NCBI GenBank assembly: GCA_020638575.1
Contig: JACKIH010000003.1
Coordinates: 1,407,501-1,471,500, forward strand
Origin: Rhodospirillaceae bacterium
GTDB lineage: Bacteria; Pseudomonadota; Alphaproteobacteria; DSM-16000; Inquilinaceae
Reading direction: 5' to 3'
Length of the DNA: 64,000 bases
Shown here: positions 33,305 to 42,277 of the stretch, in pieces
Layout of the letters: every line of letters begins with the position of its first letter
Numbering within the stretch: position 1 is the first letter of the stretch
Program-made: the position numbers and the translations under genes
The notes under the pieces: model-generated
The model's input: only the letters and a program-made list of their open reading frames with translations
Told to the model about the DNA's origin: nothing
Database searches by the model: none

Positions 33305-35197
33305 GTCGAGGTCGAGGAAATCGCGGAACAGCCCGAGCTGGCCGTCCAGCACGGCCATGCCGCCAAGCACGGTGTGGCCTGAGGTTTCCGCTTCGAACAT
33401 CAGGGCGGTGACCGGCGGGGTCAGCAGCGTTTCCACCACCACGGCCTTCGGGTTCAACCCCTCCAGGCTGATCGGCGTCAGCATGACGGAGATGTGCGTG
33501 GCGTTGATGGCCACGTCGACCTCCGCCGGATCGGGGGCGCCTGCGTCCACCACCAGCCCCGTGTGGACGGCCCCGATCTGGTCGGCCAGCAGCGCCGCCA
33601 CCTCGGGATCGGCATCGTCGATGGCGAGGCGGCCGATGCCCGCTTCGGCCAGTGCCCAGGCGATTGCCCGCCCGGTCGTGCCGGCGCCGGCCAGCCAGAC
33701 GCGGGCGCCGCGCAGGTCGGTGCCGTGGGCCGCCAGCGCCCGCACCAGCCCCAGCCCTTCCATGTTGTCGCCGGCCAATGTGCCGTCGGCGTTGCGGCGC
33801 ACGACGTTGACGGCGCCGATGCGGCGCGCCCGCTCGCTCACCTCGTCCAGCAGCGCCACCAGCGCCTTCTTGTGGGGTGCGGTGGCGGTGAAGCCTTTCA
33901 GATTTTCCAGTACGCGGGCCGCCGCCACGAAGCTGTCCAGACGTCCCTCCGCCACCCGGAACGTCAGCCACGCCGCATCGATGCCGCGCACGGCATACCA
34001 GCGCTCCATGGCTTCCGGCGTGGCGATGGCGGAGTCGCGGTCCGTGACGGTGCCCGTCAGCGCCGTTTCGGCATCGATGCGCGCGCCGAGGTTTTCCAGG
34101 ATCGGCGGCGCCAACACCCGGCCGGCATCCTGCGAACCGTCGCCTTCCATGGCGCGCAGGCGGTAGACCACGTCGTGCAGTCCGAAGCCGCGGTGGTGTT
34201 CCCGCTGCACCACCTCGAAGAAGATGCCGCCGGCGAGCGGCAGGGTATAGGCGTGCAGGAAGCGCCCGCCGCCGATGGTGTCCATCATCACGCCGCTGGC
34301 TTCCAGCCGGTCGACCAGAGCGGGGTCGTAGCCCTCGGTCCGCAGGTCGGCGTAGTAGGAGGCCGGCACCTGCAGGAACGACAACCCCATCTGCTTGGTG
34401 ACCGTGACGGTGTGGAAAATATCCTCGGTGCGCAGGGCGATGTGCTGGACGCCGCCGCTCAGGTTCAGCGCCAGGAAGCGGCCGCTATCGCTCTGGTCGC
34501 TCGACGGGTCGTTCAAGATGAAGCGGACATCGGAGTCCGGCTGGCCGAGTACGGTGCTGACGGTGTAGCCGCCGGCATCGGGGATGTAGTTGTGCTCCAG
34601 CACGCTCAGGCCGAAATGGCGGGCGTAAAACGAGATCCAGTGGCGCGAGGAGCCCTTGGCCACAGTCTGGGAGATGTGGTCGACGCGCAAGAGGCCGGCC
34701 CCTTTCCAGCCCGACCCGCGGGTGTCCACCAGCTTGAAATCGTGGCTGTAGACGTCGCCGCGGTCGCCGAAGCGGTCGACCAGGTAGATCAGCGAGCCGC
34801 CGACGCCGCGAAGGGCCGGGATGTTCAGTTCGCCCTCGCGGCCGGTCGTCTCGTAGGGCTGGGCGCCGCGCGCCCGGCGGCTGCTCAGCACCTTTTCGGC
34901 ATCGTCGACCCTGAGGCCCAGCGCGCACACGGCCAGCCCGTGCACGAAGGCAAACGAGCGGGCGAACGACACCGGTTCGGAATTGAGCACGATGTTGATC
35001 TGCCCCTGGCGGAACAGCGACACGTTCCTGGAGCGATGGTGCCCGGCGAAGGAAAAGCCGAGTGCGGTCAGCACCGTTTCCAGCGCCTTCGCCTCGCCCT
35101 CGTCGGCCGTCGCGAACTCGATGAATTCCAGGCCCTGCACGTCCAGATCGTTGGCGGCAGCGGGGGCGGGGGCGTGGGAGGTGGTTCTCGTCGTCAC
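33299..35197 (-). CDS. HPPD-like dioxygenase fused to shikimate dehydrogenase-like domain
   Basis: 632 residues; starts at GTG 35197 (VTTRTTSHAP). Residues about 18-365 are an HPPD-like double VOC domain as found at the C-terminus of QuiC-type dehydroshikimate dehydratases: FIEFATADEG, INIVLNSEP, and the second-half metal ligands His (RVDHISQTV), His (VQHIALRTED) and Glu (IFFEVVQREH). Residues about 385-632 are AroE-like: ATAPHKKALVALL with the catalytic Lys, RIGAVNVVRRNADG, the dinucleotide loop LAGAGTTGRAIAWAL, and a final GGMAVLDGQLGLFRDFL. The AroE NTDG motif reads NMEG, so the catalytic Asp appears to be Glu. It is 70 nt downstream of a LysR gene on the same strand. No TIM-barrel dehydratase domain is attached. 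Confidence 0.85.
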   Translation of the reverse strand: MTTRTTSHAPAPAAANDLDVQGLEFIEFATADEGEAKALETVLTALGFSFAGHHRSRNVSLFRQGQINIVLNSEPVSFARSFAFVHGLAVCALGLRVDDAEKVLSSRRARGAQPYETTGREGELNIPALRGVGGSLIYLVDRFGDRGDVYSHDFKLVDTRGSGWKGAGLLRVDHISQTVAKGSSRHWISFYARHFGLSVLEHNYIPDAGGYTVSTVLGQPDSDVRFILNDPSSDQSDSGRFLALNLSGGVQHIALRTEDIFHTVTVTKQMGLSFLQVPASYYADLRTEGYDPALVDRLEASGVMMDTIGGGRFLHAYTLPLAGGIFFEVVQREHHRGFGLHDVVYRLRAMEGDGSQDAGRVLAPPILENLGARIDAETALTGTVTDRDSAIATPEAMERWYAVRGIDAAWLTFRVAEGRLDSFVAAARVLENLKGFTATAPHKKALVALLDEVSERARRIGAVNVVRRNADGTLAGDNMEGLGLVRALAAHGTDLRGARVWLAGAGTTGRAIAWALAEAGIGRLAIDDADPEVAALLADQIGAVHTGLVVDAGAPDPAEVDVAINATHISVMLTPISLEGLNPKAVVVETLLTPPVTALMFEAETSGHTVLGGMAVLDGQLGLFRDFLDLDA

Positions 35198-35267
35198 TGA
35201 GCTGTCGTCCCGCTTGCGGTTCTGCGCCGCGGCGGCAGCCTGCGGCCATTGACGGCCCGGAACCGTA

Positions 35268-36200
35268 TCACGCCTGTTCGCGGCAAGGCACCTGCGGGAT
35301 CGCAGCGCTCGACTGCTCCATCTCGCGGCGCAGGAACTGCACGAAGTCCTCGGCATAGACCGACAGCGGCGCATCGACCTTCGAAGCCACGTAGGTGTGG
35401 AAGTCCGTCTTCTCCTCGATCGGCAGCACCCGCACCTTGTCCGGGCTTTCGCCGGCGACGGTGAACTGGTCGAGCACGGAGATGCCCAGGCCGTTGCCCA
35501 CCAGCGCGCAGGCCGACTGGCCGAAGCGGACGCGGATCGACAACGGGTAAGTCAGTCCCCGCTGGCGGAAGGCTTCGGCCATCAGGTTGCCGTAGGGGTC
35601 GGACGGGTCGACGCCGATCAGCGGCCACGCGGCCAAATCCTTCAGGGACACCGACGTCCTGGCGGCCAGCGGATGGTCGTGGGGGACGACGCACACCAGC
35701 CGGCCCGCTGTCAGCGGCATGAAGGCGATGCCGGGGTGATCGAAGCGGAAGCTCAGCGCGACCACGTCGACGCGGCGCAGCGTGATGCTCTCGACCGCCT
35801 CCTCGATCTTCAGGATATCGAAGAAGATCTCCAGCTTCTCGTACTTGCGCTGCAGGCTGGCGATGGCCCGCGGCGCCAGGTAGCGGCCGATGCTGGGCAC
35901 TGCCGCCAGGTTCACCCGGTGGGAATAGCCCTGCTCGATGCGCGAGACGGCGTATTGCAGCCGTCCGACACTGCGGTAGACGTCGTTGATGCATTCGAAG
36001 ATGTCGCTGGCTTCCGGCGTTGGCAGGTAGCGGCCGCGGTGGCGGTGGAACAGCCGCAGCTTCAGCGAGCTTTCCGTGTACTTCATGAGGCGGCTGATGC
36101 CGGGTGCCGACACGTTCAGCAGGTCGGCCGCACCGGCGATGGTGCCGCTGACCATGATGGCGCGGATGACCTCGATCTGGCGCAGCGTCAGGCCCGCCAT
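35268..36200 (-). CDS. LysR-family transcriptional regulator
   Basis: 310 residues; ATG 36200 has the strong site GGGGGAG close upstream, preferred over the start 13 codons earlier. The helix-turn-helix is LTLRQIEVIRAIMVSGTIAGAADLLNVSAPGISRLM, and the C-terminal PBP2-like effector domain follows (DVVALSFRFDHPGIAFMPLT, VPHDHPLAARTSVSLKDLA). It is divergent from the aldehyde dehydrogenase operon across a 474-bp region holding a perfect dyad, so it probably controls both that operon and its own, which carries the HPPD-AroE fusion. Effector unknown; an aromatic or hydroaromatic acid fits the context. Confidence 0.9.
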   Translation of the reverse strand: MAGLTLRQIEVIRAIMVSGTIAGAADLLNVSAPGISRLMKYTESSLKLRLFHRHRGRYLPTPEASDIFECINDVYRSVGRLQYAVSRIEQGYSHRVNLAAVPSIGRYLAPRAIASLQRKYEKLEIFFDILKIEEAVESITLRRVDVVALSFRFDHPGIAFMPLTAGRLVCVVPHDHPLAARTSVSLKDLAAWPLIGVDPSDPYGNLMAEAFRQRGLTYPLSIRVRFGQSACALVGNGLGISVLDQFTVAGESPDKVRVLPIEEKTDFHTYVASKVDAPLSVYAEDFVQFLRREMEQSSAAIPQVPCREQA

Positions 36201-36285
36201 GTCTCCCCCCTTCGCAGCCGGGCGACTGGGCCCTGCCACTGTCCGCCCTCCGGGGCGGGGGGCGGACGCCAGATTAACATAGTGT

Positions 36286-36299
36286 TTCCCGAACGGGAA
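36286..36299. promoter_or_regulatory. Dyad, candidate LysR operator
   Basis: TTCCCG-AA-CGGGAA, perfect 6-bp arms, flanked by ATAG and CTAT, 86 bp before the LysR start in the divergent control region. Position and symmetry fit a regulator site; binding is inference. Confidence 0.5.
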
Positions 36300-36471
36300 C
36301 TATTGGTAGTTGGTGTTAAGTCCCGGTGGGCCTTCAATACCCTAGGCTTCGATGTGGCCCGGCGCTCCCTTCGGGCGGGCTGCCAGCACCCCTTTCGGGT
36401 GGAGTGCCGGCAGGCTGGCGATGGCCGGCACGCTCGCCCCCACGCAGGGGCCAGCCGTTCGTGGCGGGCGA

Positions 36472-36555
36472 CGATCGAGCAGGCGATCAAGCGGGCGATC
36501 GAGCAGGCGATCAAGCGGGCGATCGAGCAGGCGATCGAGCAGGCGATCGAGCAGG
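36472..36555 (+). repeat. Seven tandem 12-bp repeats
   Basis: Seven consecutive 12-bp units, CGATCGAGCAGG or CGATCAAGCGGG; the two forms alternate through the first five units, then the first form repeats. They lie about 120 nt before the operon's first start codon, in its likely untranslated leader. Period 12 is unlike a CRISPR array and is not flanked by spacers. Confidence 0.85.
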
Positions 36556-36674
36556 CGGCAACGGTCGATGCGCGACCAGCGGCAGCGTCGCCGATGGGGT
36601 GATGGCGGCCCCGGCGCGCGGCCTGCCCGGCGGAACACGCAGCGGAACACACGACATTCGCGAAGGGCGCAACC

Positions 36675-38099
36675 ATGAACAAGACTTCCGCATGGGATCG
36701 GGATCTGACCGAGGAGCAAAGTGCCTACGTCCAGGGCCTCGTGGCCAAGGCGCGTGCCGCCATGGACGCGATCAAGGACTACGATCAGGCGCAGGTGGAC
36801 CGGCTGTGCCAGGCGATCGGCTGGGCCACCGCAAACGAGAAAACCTTCACCCGCCTTGCCCAGATGGGCGTGGATGAAAGCGGGCTCGGCGACCGCGAAG
36901 GCCGCCCGGCCAAGCGCTTCAAGATCATGGGCGTGCTGCGCGACGCGCTGCGCCAGAAAAGCGTCGGCGTCATCGAGGAAGACCCGGAAAAGGGCCTGGT
37001 GAAGTACGGCAAGCCGGCCGGCGTCATCGCCTCGCTGATCCCCACCACCAACCCGGCCCTGACACCCCCGGTGACCGCGATCTACGCCATGAAGGCGAAG
37101 GACGCGGTGATCTTCTCCCCGCATCCGCGCAGCAAGCGCACGACGTTCGAGACCGTGCGCATCATGCGCGAGACGCTGAAGGCGCTGGGTGCGCCGGAGG
37201 ACATCTTCCAGTGCATCGAGCGGCCCAGCATCCCGCTGACCCAGGAGCTGATGGCAATCTGCGACCTCACCATGGCCACCGGCGGCAAGCCGATGGTGAA
37301 GGCGGCCTACAGCTCCGGCAAGCCGGCCTACGGCGTCGGCGCCGGCAACTCCACCATGGTGATCGACGAGACGGCCGACATCGAGGAAGCGGCGCGCAAT
37401 TCCCGCATTTCCAAGACCTCGGATTTCGGCTCGGGCTGTTCGGCCGACGGCAACCTCCTGATCGACAGCCGCATCTACGACAAGCTGAAGGAGCAGCTCG
37501 TCGCCGAGGGCGGCTACCTGTGCACCGCCGAGGAGAAGGACAAGCTGGAGGCGGCCCTGTGGGACGACCACGGGCACCGCACGATGGACACTATCGCCTG
37601 CCCCGCCCAGCGCATCGCCGAGACCGCCGGCTTCACCATCCCCGACGACCGCAAGTTCATCATGGTCGAGCAGGGTCCCATCGGCAAACAGCACAAGTTT
37701 TCCAGCGAGAAGCTCTGCGTCGTCATGGCCCTGTTCAAGTACCAGGGCTTCGACGACGCACTGGCGAAGGTGAAGCAGATCTACGCCGTCGGCGGGGCCG
37801 GGCACTCGTGCGGCATCTATTCCTTCGACGACGAGCACATCGACCGCCTGGCGCGGGTGGCCCCCGTCAGCCGCATGATGGTCCGCCAGCCCCAGTCGAA
37901 GGCCAACGCCGGCGCCTTCAACAACGGCATGCCAATGACCTCAAGCCTCGGCTGCGGCATCTGGGGCGGCAACATCACCAACGAGAACGTTCACCTGAAG
38001 CATTACCTCAACATCACCTGGGTCAGCCGTCCCATCAAGGAAGACCGGCCCAGCGAAGCGGAGCTGTTCGGCGAGTTCTACAACAGCGCGACGCTTTAG
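36675..38099 (+). CDS. CoA-acylating aldehyde dehydrogenase (SauS-like)
   Basis: 474 residues from ATG 36675. The best-known relatives are sulfoacetaldehyde dehydrogenase (acylating) SauS and acetaldehyde dehydrogenase. Sequence blocks: PAGVIASLIPTTNPALTPP, ATGGKPMVKAAYSSGKPAYG, the active-site Cys in SDFGSGCSADGNLL, and a C-terminal GCGIWGGNITNENVHLKHY that marks the family. It would convert an aldehyde plus CoA to an acyl-CoA. As the first gene before a ThDP enzyme, an aldehyde made by decarboxylation of a 2-oxo acid is a likely substrate; the identity (acetaldehyde, sulfoacetaldehyde or other) is open. Confidence 0.88.
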   Translation: MNKTSAWDRDLTEEQSAYVQGLVAKARAAMDAIKDYDQAQVDRLCQAIGWATANEKTFTRLAQMGVDESGLGDREGRPAKRFKIMGVLRDALRQKSVGVIEEDPEKGLVKYGKPAGVIASLIPTTNPALTPPVTAIYAMKAKDAVIFSPHPRSKRTTFETVRIMRETLKALGAPEDIFQCIERPSIPLTQELMAICDLTMATGGKPMVKAAYSSGKPAYGVGAGNSTMVIDETADIEEAARNSRISKTSDFGSGCSADGNLLIDSRIYDKLKEQLVAEGGYLCTAEEKDKLEAALWDDHGHRTMDTIACPAQRIAETAGFTIPDDRKFIMVEQGPIGKQHKFSSEKLCVVMALFKYQGFDDALAKVKQIYAVGGAGHSCGIYSFDDEHIDRLARVAPVSRMMVRQPQSKANAGAFNNGMPMTSSLGCGIWGGNITNENVHLKHYLNITWVSRPIKEDRPSEAELFGEFYNSATL

Positions 38100-38175
38100 A
38101 ACGACCGACCCAGCCGCCGCAGCGGAGGGCTGGACCCTTTCGCGCGGCGGACCGGACGGCCCCATGGAGGCATGG

Positions 38176-39936
38176 ATGCAAGACACCGTCGCCAACCTGC
38201 TGATCCGCTATCTGGAGCGGCGGGGCATCAAGCACATCTTCGGCCTGTGCGGCCACACCAACATCGCCGTGCTCTCGGCGATGGCCAACAGCCGCATCCG
38301 CTTCGTCAATGTGCGCCACGAGCAGATCGCCGCCCATGCGGCCGACGGATACGCACGGGCCACCGGCAAGGCGTCGGTGCTGCTCAGCCATCTCAGCCCC
38401 GGTCTCACCAATGCCGCCACCGGCGTCGCCAACGCGGCCTTGGACTGCATCCCCATGGTGGTGATCGCCGGCGACGTGCCCAGCTACTATTTCGGCAAGC
38501 ACCCCCACCAGGAGGTGAACCTGCATGCCGACGGCTCGCAGTCCGAAATCTACCGCCCCTTCGTGAAGCGGGCCTGGCGCGTCGACACGCCGGAGCTGTT
38601 CCCGGAGATCATCGAAAAGGCGTTCGCCCTGGCGGAAAGCGGCCAGCCCGGCCCGGTGCTGGTGGACGTGCCCATGGACGTGTTCTCCGCCAAGATCGAC
38701 GGCGCCCTGTTCGACCGCCTGGCCCACAACGCCAAGGCGCTGGTCAAGCCGTCCATCGACGAGGAGACCGCCGCCACCATCGTGAAGACCCTGGTGGAGG
38801 CGGACCGCCCGCTGCTCTATGTCGGCGGCGGCATCGCCATCGCCCGGGCGACGGCGGAGCTGGAAGCCTTCGTCGACCACCTCAGCATCCCCGTCGCCCA
38901 TAGCCTGATGGGCAAGGGCATGCTGCGCGACGACCACCCCTTCACCCTGGGGATGACCGGGTTCTGGGGCACCAAGTTCATCAACGACAAATGCCTCACC
39001 GCGGACTGGGTGCTGGCGCTGGGCACGCGCTTCAAGGAAGCCGACTGCAGCTCCTGGTACCCCGGCTACACCTTCAATTTCCCCCCCAGCAAGTTGATCC
39101 ACATCGATATCGAGCCGGCGGAGATCGGCCGCAACTTCCCCGCCGAGATGGGCGTGGTGGCCGACCTGAAGCAGGCGTTGACGGTGCTGCTGAAGGTGGC
39201 CAAGGCGCTCTACCCCGAGGGGCTGAAGAACCCCGCCCTGGCGGCGGAGATCGCCGACTACCGCGCCGGCTTCAAAGCCACCAACCGGGCGATGGAGACG
39301 TCGGACGCGTTCCCCATGATGCCGGAACGCATCCTTGCCGATGTGCGCGCCGCCATGCCGCGCGACGCCATCCTCACCACCGACGTCGGCTGGAACAAGA
39401 ACGGCGTCGGCCAGCAGTTTCCCATCTACACCCCGGCCTCGGTGCTGACCCCCGGCGGCTACGCCACCATGGGCTTCGGCCCGCCGGCAGCACTGGGCGC
39501 CAAGCTGGCGTGCCCCGACCGGGTCGTCATCTCCATGGTCGGCGACGGCGGCTTCGGGCAGAACCCGGCGGTGCTGGCGACGGCGGAGGCGGAGAACCTG
39601 GCCGTGATCTGGGTGGTGATGAACAACAACGCGTTCGGCACCATCGCCGGCCTGCAGAAGGCCCACTACGGGCTGACCTACGGCACCACCTTCCCCAGCC
39701 ACGGCCCCGATTACCTGCCGCGCTACGACCTGATCGCCCAGGCCTACGGCATCGCCGGCGTGCGCGTGCGCTCGGCCGCCGAATTCCGGCCGGCGCTGGA
39801 GGCCGCCATCGCGTCCGGCCGGCCCACCGTGATCGACGTCGCCATGATCAACAACCCGACGCCGACCAGCGGCCACTGGAACATCCTGGACATCTACTCG
39901 CCGGACAAGCAGGTCTCCCACGTGAGCACCGACTAA
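38176..39936 (+). CDS. Thiamin diphosphate-dependent enzyme (acetolactate synthase/decarboxylase family)
   Basis: 586 residues; ATG 38176 is 5 nt after GGAGG, preferred to ATG 38164. The N-terminal PYR domain has the catalytic Glu in VRHEQIAAHAADGYARATGK; the central TPP-III domain follows; and the C-terminal PP domain has the ThDP/Mg motif GDGGFGQNP...NNNAFG. The Xsc signature of sulfoacetaldehyde acetyltransferase is not seen, so a decarboxylase or carboligase of the acetolactate-synthase/benzoylformate-decarboxylase group is more likely. Genes around it suggest that it makes or consumes an aldehyde for the neighbouring acylating dehydrogenase. 76-nt gap from that gene, 15 nt to aroQ. Confidence 0.85.
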   Translation: MQDTVANLLIRYLERRGIKHIFGLCGHTNIAVLSAMANSRIRFVNVRHEQIAAHAADGYARATGKASVLLSHLSPGLTNAATGVANAALDCIPMVVIAGDVPSYYFGKHPHQEVNLHADGSQSEIYRPFVKRAWRVDTPELFPEIIEKAFALAESGQPGPVLVDVPMDVFSAKIDGALFDRLAHNAKALVKPSIDEETAATIVKTLVEADRPLLYVGGGIAIARATAELEAFVDHLSIPVAHSLMGKGMLRDDHPFTLGMTGFWGTKFINDKCLTADWVLALGTRFKEADCSSWYPGYTFNFPPSKLIHIDIEPAEIGRNFPAEMGVVADLKQALTVLLKVAKALYPEGLKNPALAAEIADYRAGFKATNRAMETSDAFPMMPERILADVRAAMPRDAILTTDVGWNKNGVGQQFPIYTPASVLTPGGYATMGFGPPAALGAKLACPDRVVISMVGDGGFGQNPAVLATAEAENLAVIWVVMNNNAFGTIAGLQKAHYGLTYGTTFPSHGPDYLPRYDLIAQAYGIAGVRVRSAAEFRPALEAAIASGRPTVIDVAMINNPTPTSGHWNILDIYSPDKQVSHVSTD

Positions 39937-39951
39937 CGAAGGGCGACGGTC

Positions 39952-40398
39952 ATGACGCGTTCGGTCCTGGTCCTCAACGGACCCAACCTCAACCTATTGG
40001 GCACCCGCCAACCGGAGGTGTACGGCCGCACCACCCTGGCGGACGTGGAAGCGATGTGCATCGAGACGGGCCGCACCCTCGGCCTGGAGGTGGCGTGCCG
40101 CCAGTCCAACAGCGAAGGCACGCTGATCGACTGGATCCACGAGGCCAAGGGCGTCCATGCGGGCATCGTGCTGAACGCCGGGGCCTACACCCACACCTCG
40201 ATCGCCATCATGGACGCGATTGCCAGCGTGGAGCTGCCGGTGGTCGAGGTGCACCTGTCCAACATCCACCAGCGCGAGGCGTTCCGGCACCTCTCCTACA
40301 TCTCCAAGGTCGCCGTCGGCATGATCTGCGGCTTCGGCGCCTTCGGCTACCGGATCGCCCTGGAGGCGCTGGCCAACCGCATCGGGGGTGGGGCATGA
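39952..40398 (+). CDS. aroQ: Type II 3-dehydroquinate dehydratase
   Basis: Dehydrates 3-dehydroquinate to 3-dehydroshikimate. 148 residues; motifs VLNGPNLNLLGTRQPEVYG with the active-site Tyr, NAGAYTHTSIAIMDA with His region, and VVEVHLSNIHQREAFRHLSY. Its place in a catabolic operon, apart from the biosynthetic aroK-aroB block at 18-20 kb, suggests a role in quinate use (as QuiB/QsuC). The stop overlaps the next start by 4 bp (ATGA). Confidence 0.96.
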   Translation: MTRSVLVLNGPNLNLLGTRQPEVYGRTTLADVEAMCIETGRTLGLEVACRQSNSEGTLIDWIHEAKGVHAGIVLNAGAYTHTSIAIMDAIASVELPVVEVHLSNIHQREAFRHLSYISKVAVGMICGFGAFGYRIALEALANRIGGGA

Positions 40399-41222
40399 CC
40401 GAGGTCCACGACCCCCGCGTGCCCGATTGGTGGCGTACCGAGATCATCGAGATGGAGCCGGGCGTCATCCGCTACCGCGGCTACCCCATCGAGCAGCTCA
40501 TCGGCACCGTCACCTTCGCCCAGATGATCTGGCTTCTGACCCGCGGCGAGCTGCCGACGCGCGCCCAGGCGGACCTCCTGGACATCGCGCTGATGTCCGC
40601 CGTGGACCACGGCCCGCAGGCGCCCTCCATCGCCATCGCACGCATGGCGGCGACCTGCGGCGTCGGCCTCAACAACGCCATGGCGACCGCCGTCAACGTG
40701 CTGGGCGACGTGCACGGCGGGGCGGGCGAGCAGGCCGTCGAGCTTTACCAGGACATCGACCGCCGCCACCGGCAGGGCCGGAGCTTGCCCGATGCGACGG
40801 CGGATGCGCTGGATGCCTTCCACGCCGCCGGCGGCAAGTTCGTGCCCGGCTTCGGCCACCGCTTCCACCCCATAGACCCGCGCGCTCCGCGCCTTCTGGA
40901 GATGGTGGACAAGGCCGCGGCGGAGGGTGCGGTTAGCGGCCGCTTCGCCGCCATCGGGCGGGAGGTGGAAGCCACGCTGGAAGCCAAGAAGGGCCGGCGC
41001 ATCCCCATGAACATCGATGGCGCCACAGCGGTGATCTATGCCGAGCTGGGCTTCCCGGCCCCCCTGGCGCGCGGGCTGTTCTGCCTGTCGCGCTCGGTCG
41101 GCATCCTCGCCCATGCCTGGGAGCAGACCGAACAGGGCGGGCGCAACAAGGGGCCGATCCCGCGCCAATACCTGTGGACCTACGACGGGCCGGAGACGCG
41201 CCCGGTGCCGGACGGCACGTAG
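40395..41222 (+). CDS. Citrate synthase-like lyase (citryl-CoA lyase type)
   Basis: 275 residues, much shorter than citrate synthase (about 430), from ATG 40395 coupled to aroQ by ATGA. The citrate-synthase fold motifs are YRGYPIEQLIGTVTFAQM, a substrate-loop LGDVHGGAGEQAVEL with His, and the active-site His in FVPGFGHRFHPIDPRAPRLL. The C-terminal Asp/Arg region is AVIYAELGFPAPLARGLF. Similar short proteins are annotated as citryl-CoA lyase; the true substrate is unknown. Its operon partners suggest that it splits or forms an acyl-CoA adduct linked to the acylating dehydrogenase. Confidence 0.82.
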   Translation: MTEVHDPRVPDWWRTEIIEMEPGVIRYRGYPIEQLIGTVTFAQMIWLLTRGELPTRAQADLLDIALMSAVDHGPQAPSIAIARMAATCGVGLNNAMATAVNVLGDVHGGAGEQAVELYQDIDRRHRQGRSLPDATADALDAFHAAGGKFVPGFGHRFHPIDPRAPRLLEMVDKAAAEGAVSGRFAAIGREVEATLEAKKGRRIPMNIDGATAVIYAELGFPAPLARGLFCLSRSVGILAHAWEQTEQGGRNKGPIPRQYLWTYDGPETRPVPDGT

Positions 41223-41258
41223 CCCCCTGCCCTCCGGCGGCCCCGGCCACTCGGACCG

Positions 41259-42149
41259 TCAACGGGAGGCGGGAGCGCCGGTCCCCACCGCACCCGGCAC
41301 CGCAAGTGCCGGGTCGGCCGCCGGGTCCAGCAGCTTGGCCCGCAAGGTCGGCTGCTCCAGCTCCAGGCCGCAGAACAGGCGGAAGGCGTCGACCCCCTGG
41401 TAGAAGAACAGCTCGTAGCCGCTGAGCACCTGCAGCCCGGCCGCCGCGGCATCCTTGAGGAACTGGGTGTCGACCGGGGTATAGACGGCATCGAAGGCCC
41501 AGCGCGCCCCTGCCATCAGGTCCTGGGCGATGGGCGTGCCGTCGTGGCCCACCATGCCGACGGGCGTGCAGTTGACGAGGCCGTGGGCGCCGCCGATGGC
41601 CTCGGCGACCGACAGCGAGGTTGCCACCCGCAGCTCCGGGCGCACGGCCCGCAGTGCCGCCGCCAGCGCGTCCGCGCGCGCCAGGTCCTGTTCCACGATA
41701 CGGATGTCCTTAAGGCCCAGGGCGACCAGCGCAAACGCGATGGCATTGCCCACGCCGCCGGCGCCGACCATGCACACCGGGCCGAGGGGTGCGGTACCGA
41801 AGGCGTTGCGGTAGGCGGCCTTGAAGCCCGAATAGTCCGTGTTGAAGCCCTTCGGCCCGTCCGCCTCGAAGATCACGGTGTTGACGGCGTTGATGGCGCG
41901 GATCAGCGGATCGGCCACGGACACGCGCCCCGCGGCGAATTGCTTATAGGGATACGTCACGTTGATGCCGCGATACCCTTCTGCCGCGCACTGGTCGAAC
42001 AGGGCGTCGAACTCCAGCCCAGTCTCATGCGGCACCAGCCGGTCGTAGGTGAGCCGCAGGCCGGTCATGGCACCGGCGATGCGAAACAGGCGCGGTGCCT
42101 GGGAATGGGCGATGTTGTCGCCGATCAGGCCGAGCTTGTAGGTCTGCAT
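41259..42149 (-). CDS. Quinate/shikimate dehydrogenase (QsuD-like)
   Basis: 296 residues from ATG 42149 (MQTYKLGLIGDNIAHSQAP), close in pattern to the corynebacterial catabolic QsuD. The AroE fold keeps NVTYPYKQF with the catalytic Lys, the Asp in FNTDYSGFKAAY, the NAD loop MVGAGGVGNAIAFAL, an acidic residue after the second strand (IVEQDLARADAL), and the end GVDAFRLFCGLE. The acidic residue suggests NAD preference, as in catabolic enzymes. It stands just after the TRAP transporter genes on the same strand and is convergent with the citryl-lyase gene. A role in quinate/shikimate oxidation fits. Confidence 0.88.
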   Translation of the reverse strand: MQTYKLGLIGDNIAHSQAPRLFRIAGAMTGLRLTYDRLVPHETGLEFDALFDQCAAEGYRGINVTYPYKQFAAGRVSVADPLIRAINAVNTVIFEADGPKGFNTDYSGFKAAYRNAFGTAPLGPVCMVGAGGVGNAIAFALVALGLKDIRIVEQDLARADALAAALRAVRPELRVATSLSVAEAIGGAHGLVNCTPVGMVGHDGTPIAQDLMAGARWAFDAVYTPVDTQFLKDAAAAGLQVLSGYELFFYQGVDAFRLFCGLELEQPTLRAKLLDPAADPALAVPGAVGTGAPASR

Positions 42150-42277
42150 GTCCGCGGTCCACCTCTTGTCATGGTCGGCCGGTATCGGTGGTCGGCTGCC
42201 CCCTTGCACATGACCGGATGAAAGCGGCGGCCAGTCCTCCGGCACCGTCGCCACAGTGCCGCCGCCGGGTCTTCGGA

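Larger units (their letters stand above)
36201..36674. other. 474-bp divergent control region with dyad and tandem repeats
   Basis: Lies between the LysR gene and the aldehyde dehydrogenase operon. It holds the dyad at 36286-36299 (listed separately), an AT-richer promoter-like stretch at about 36270-36350, and seven 12-bp repeats at 36472-36555. No protein is convincing; frames through the repeats read only as low-complexity Arg/Ser or Ala/Ile/Gln runs. Confidence 0.55.

Noticed and set aside
36472..36555. Tandem repeats as a CRISPR array
   Set aside because: The period is 12 bp with no spacers and no cas genes in the window.
38176..39936. Sulfoacetaldehyde acetyltransferase (Xsc) as the identity of the ThDP enzyme
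   Set aside because: The N-terminal and ThDP segments resemble acetolactate synthase/decarboxylases more than the Xsc pattern I know; the SauS-like neighbour alone is not enough.
38991..40394. Upstream extension of the citryl-lyase-like frame
   Set aside because: The ThDP enzyme and aroQ genes occupy this DNA in other frames with clear motifs; the real start is the ATG at 40395.
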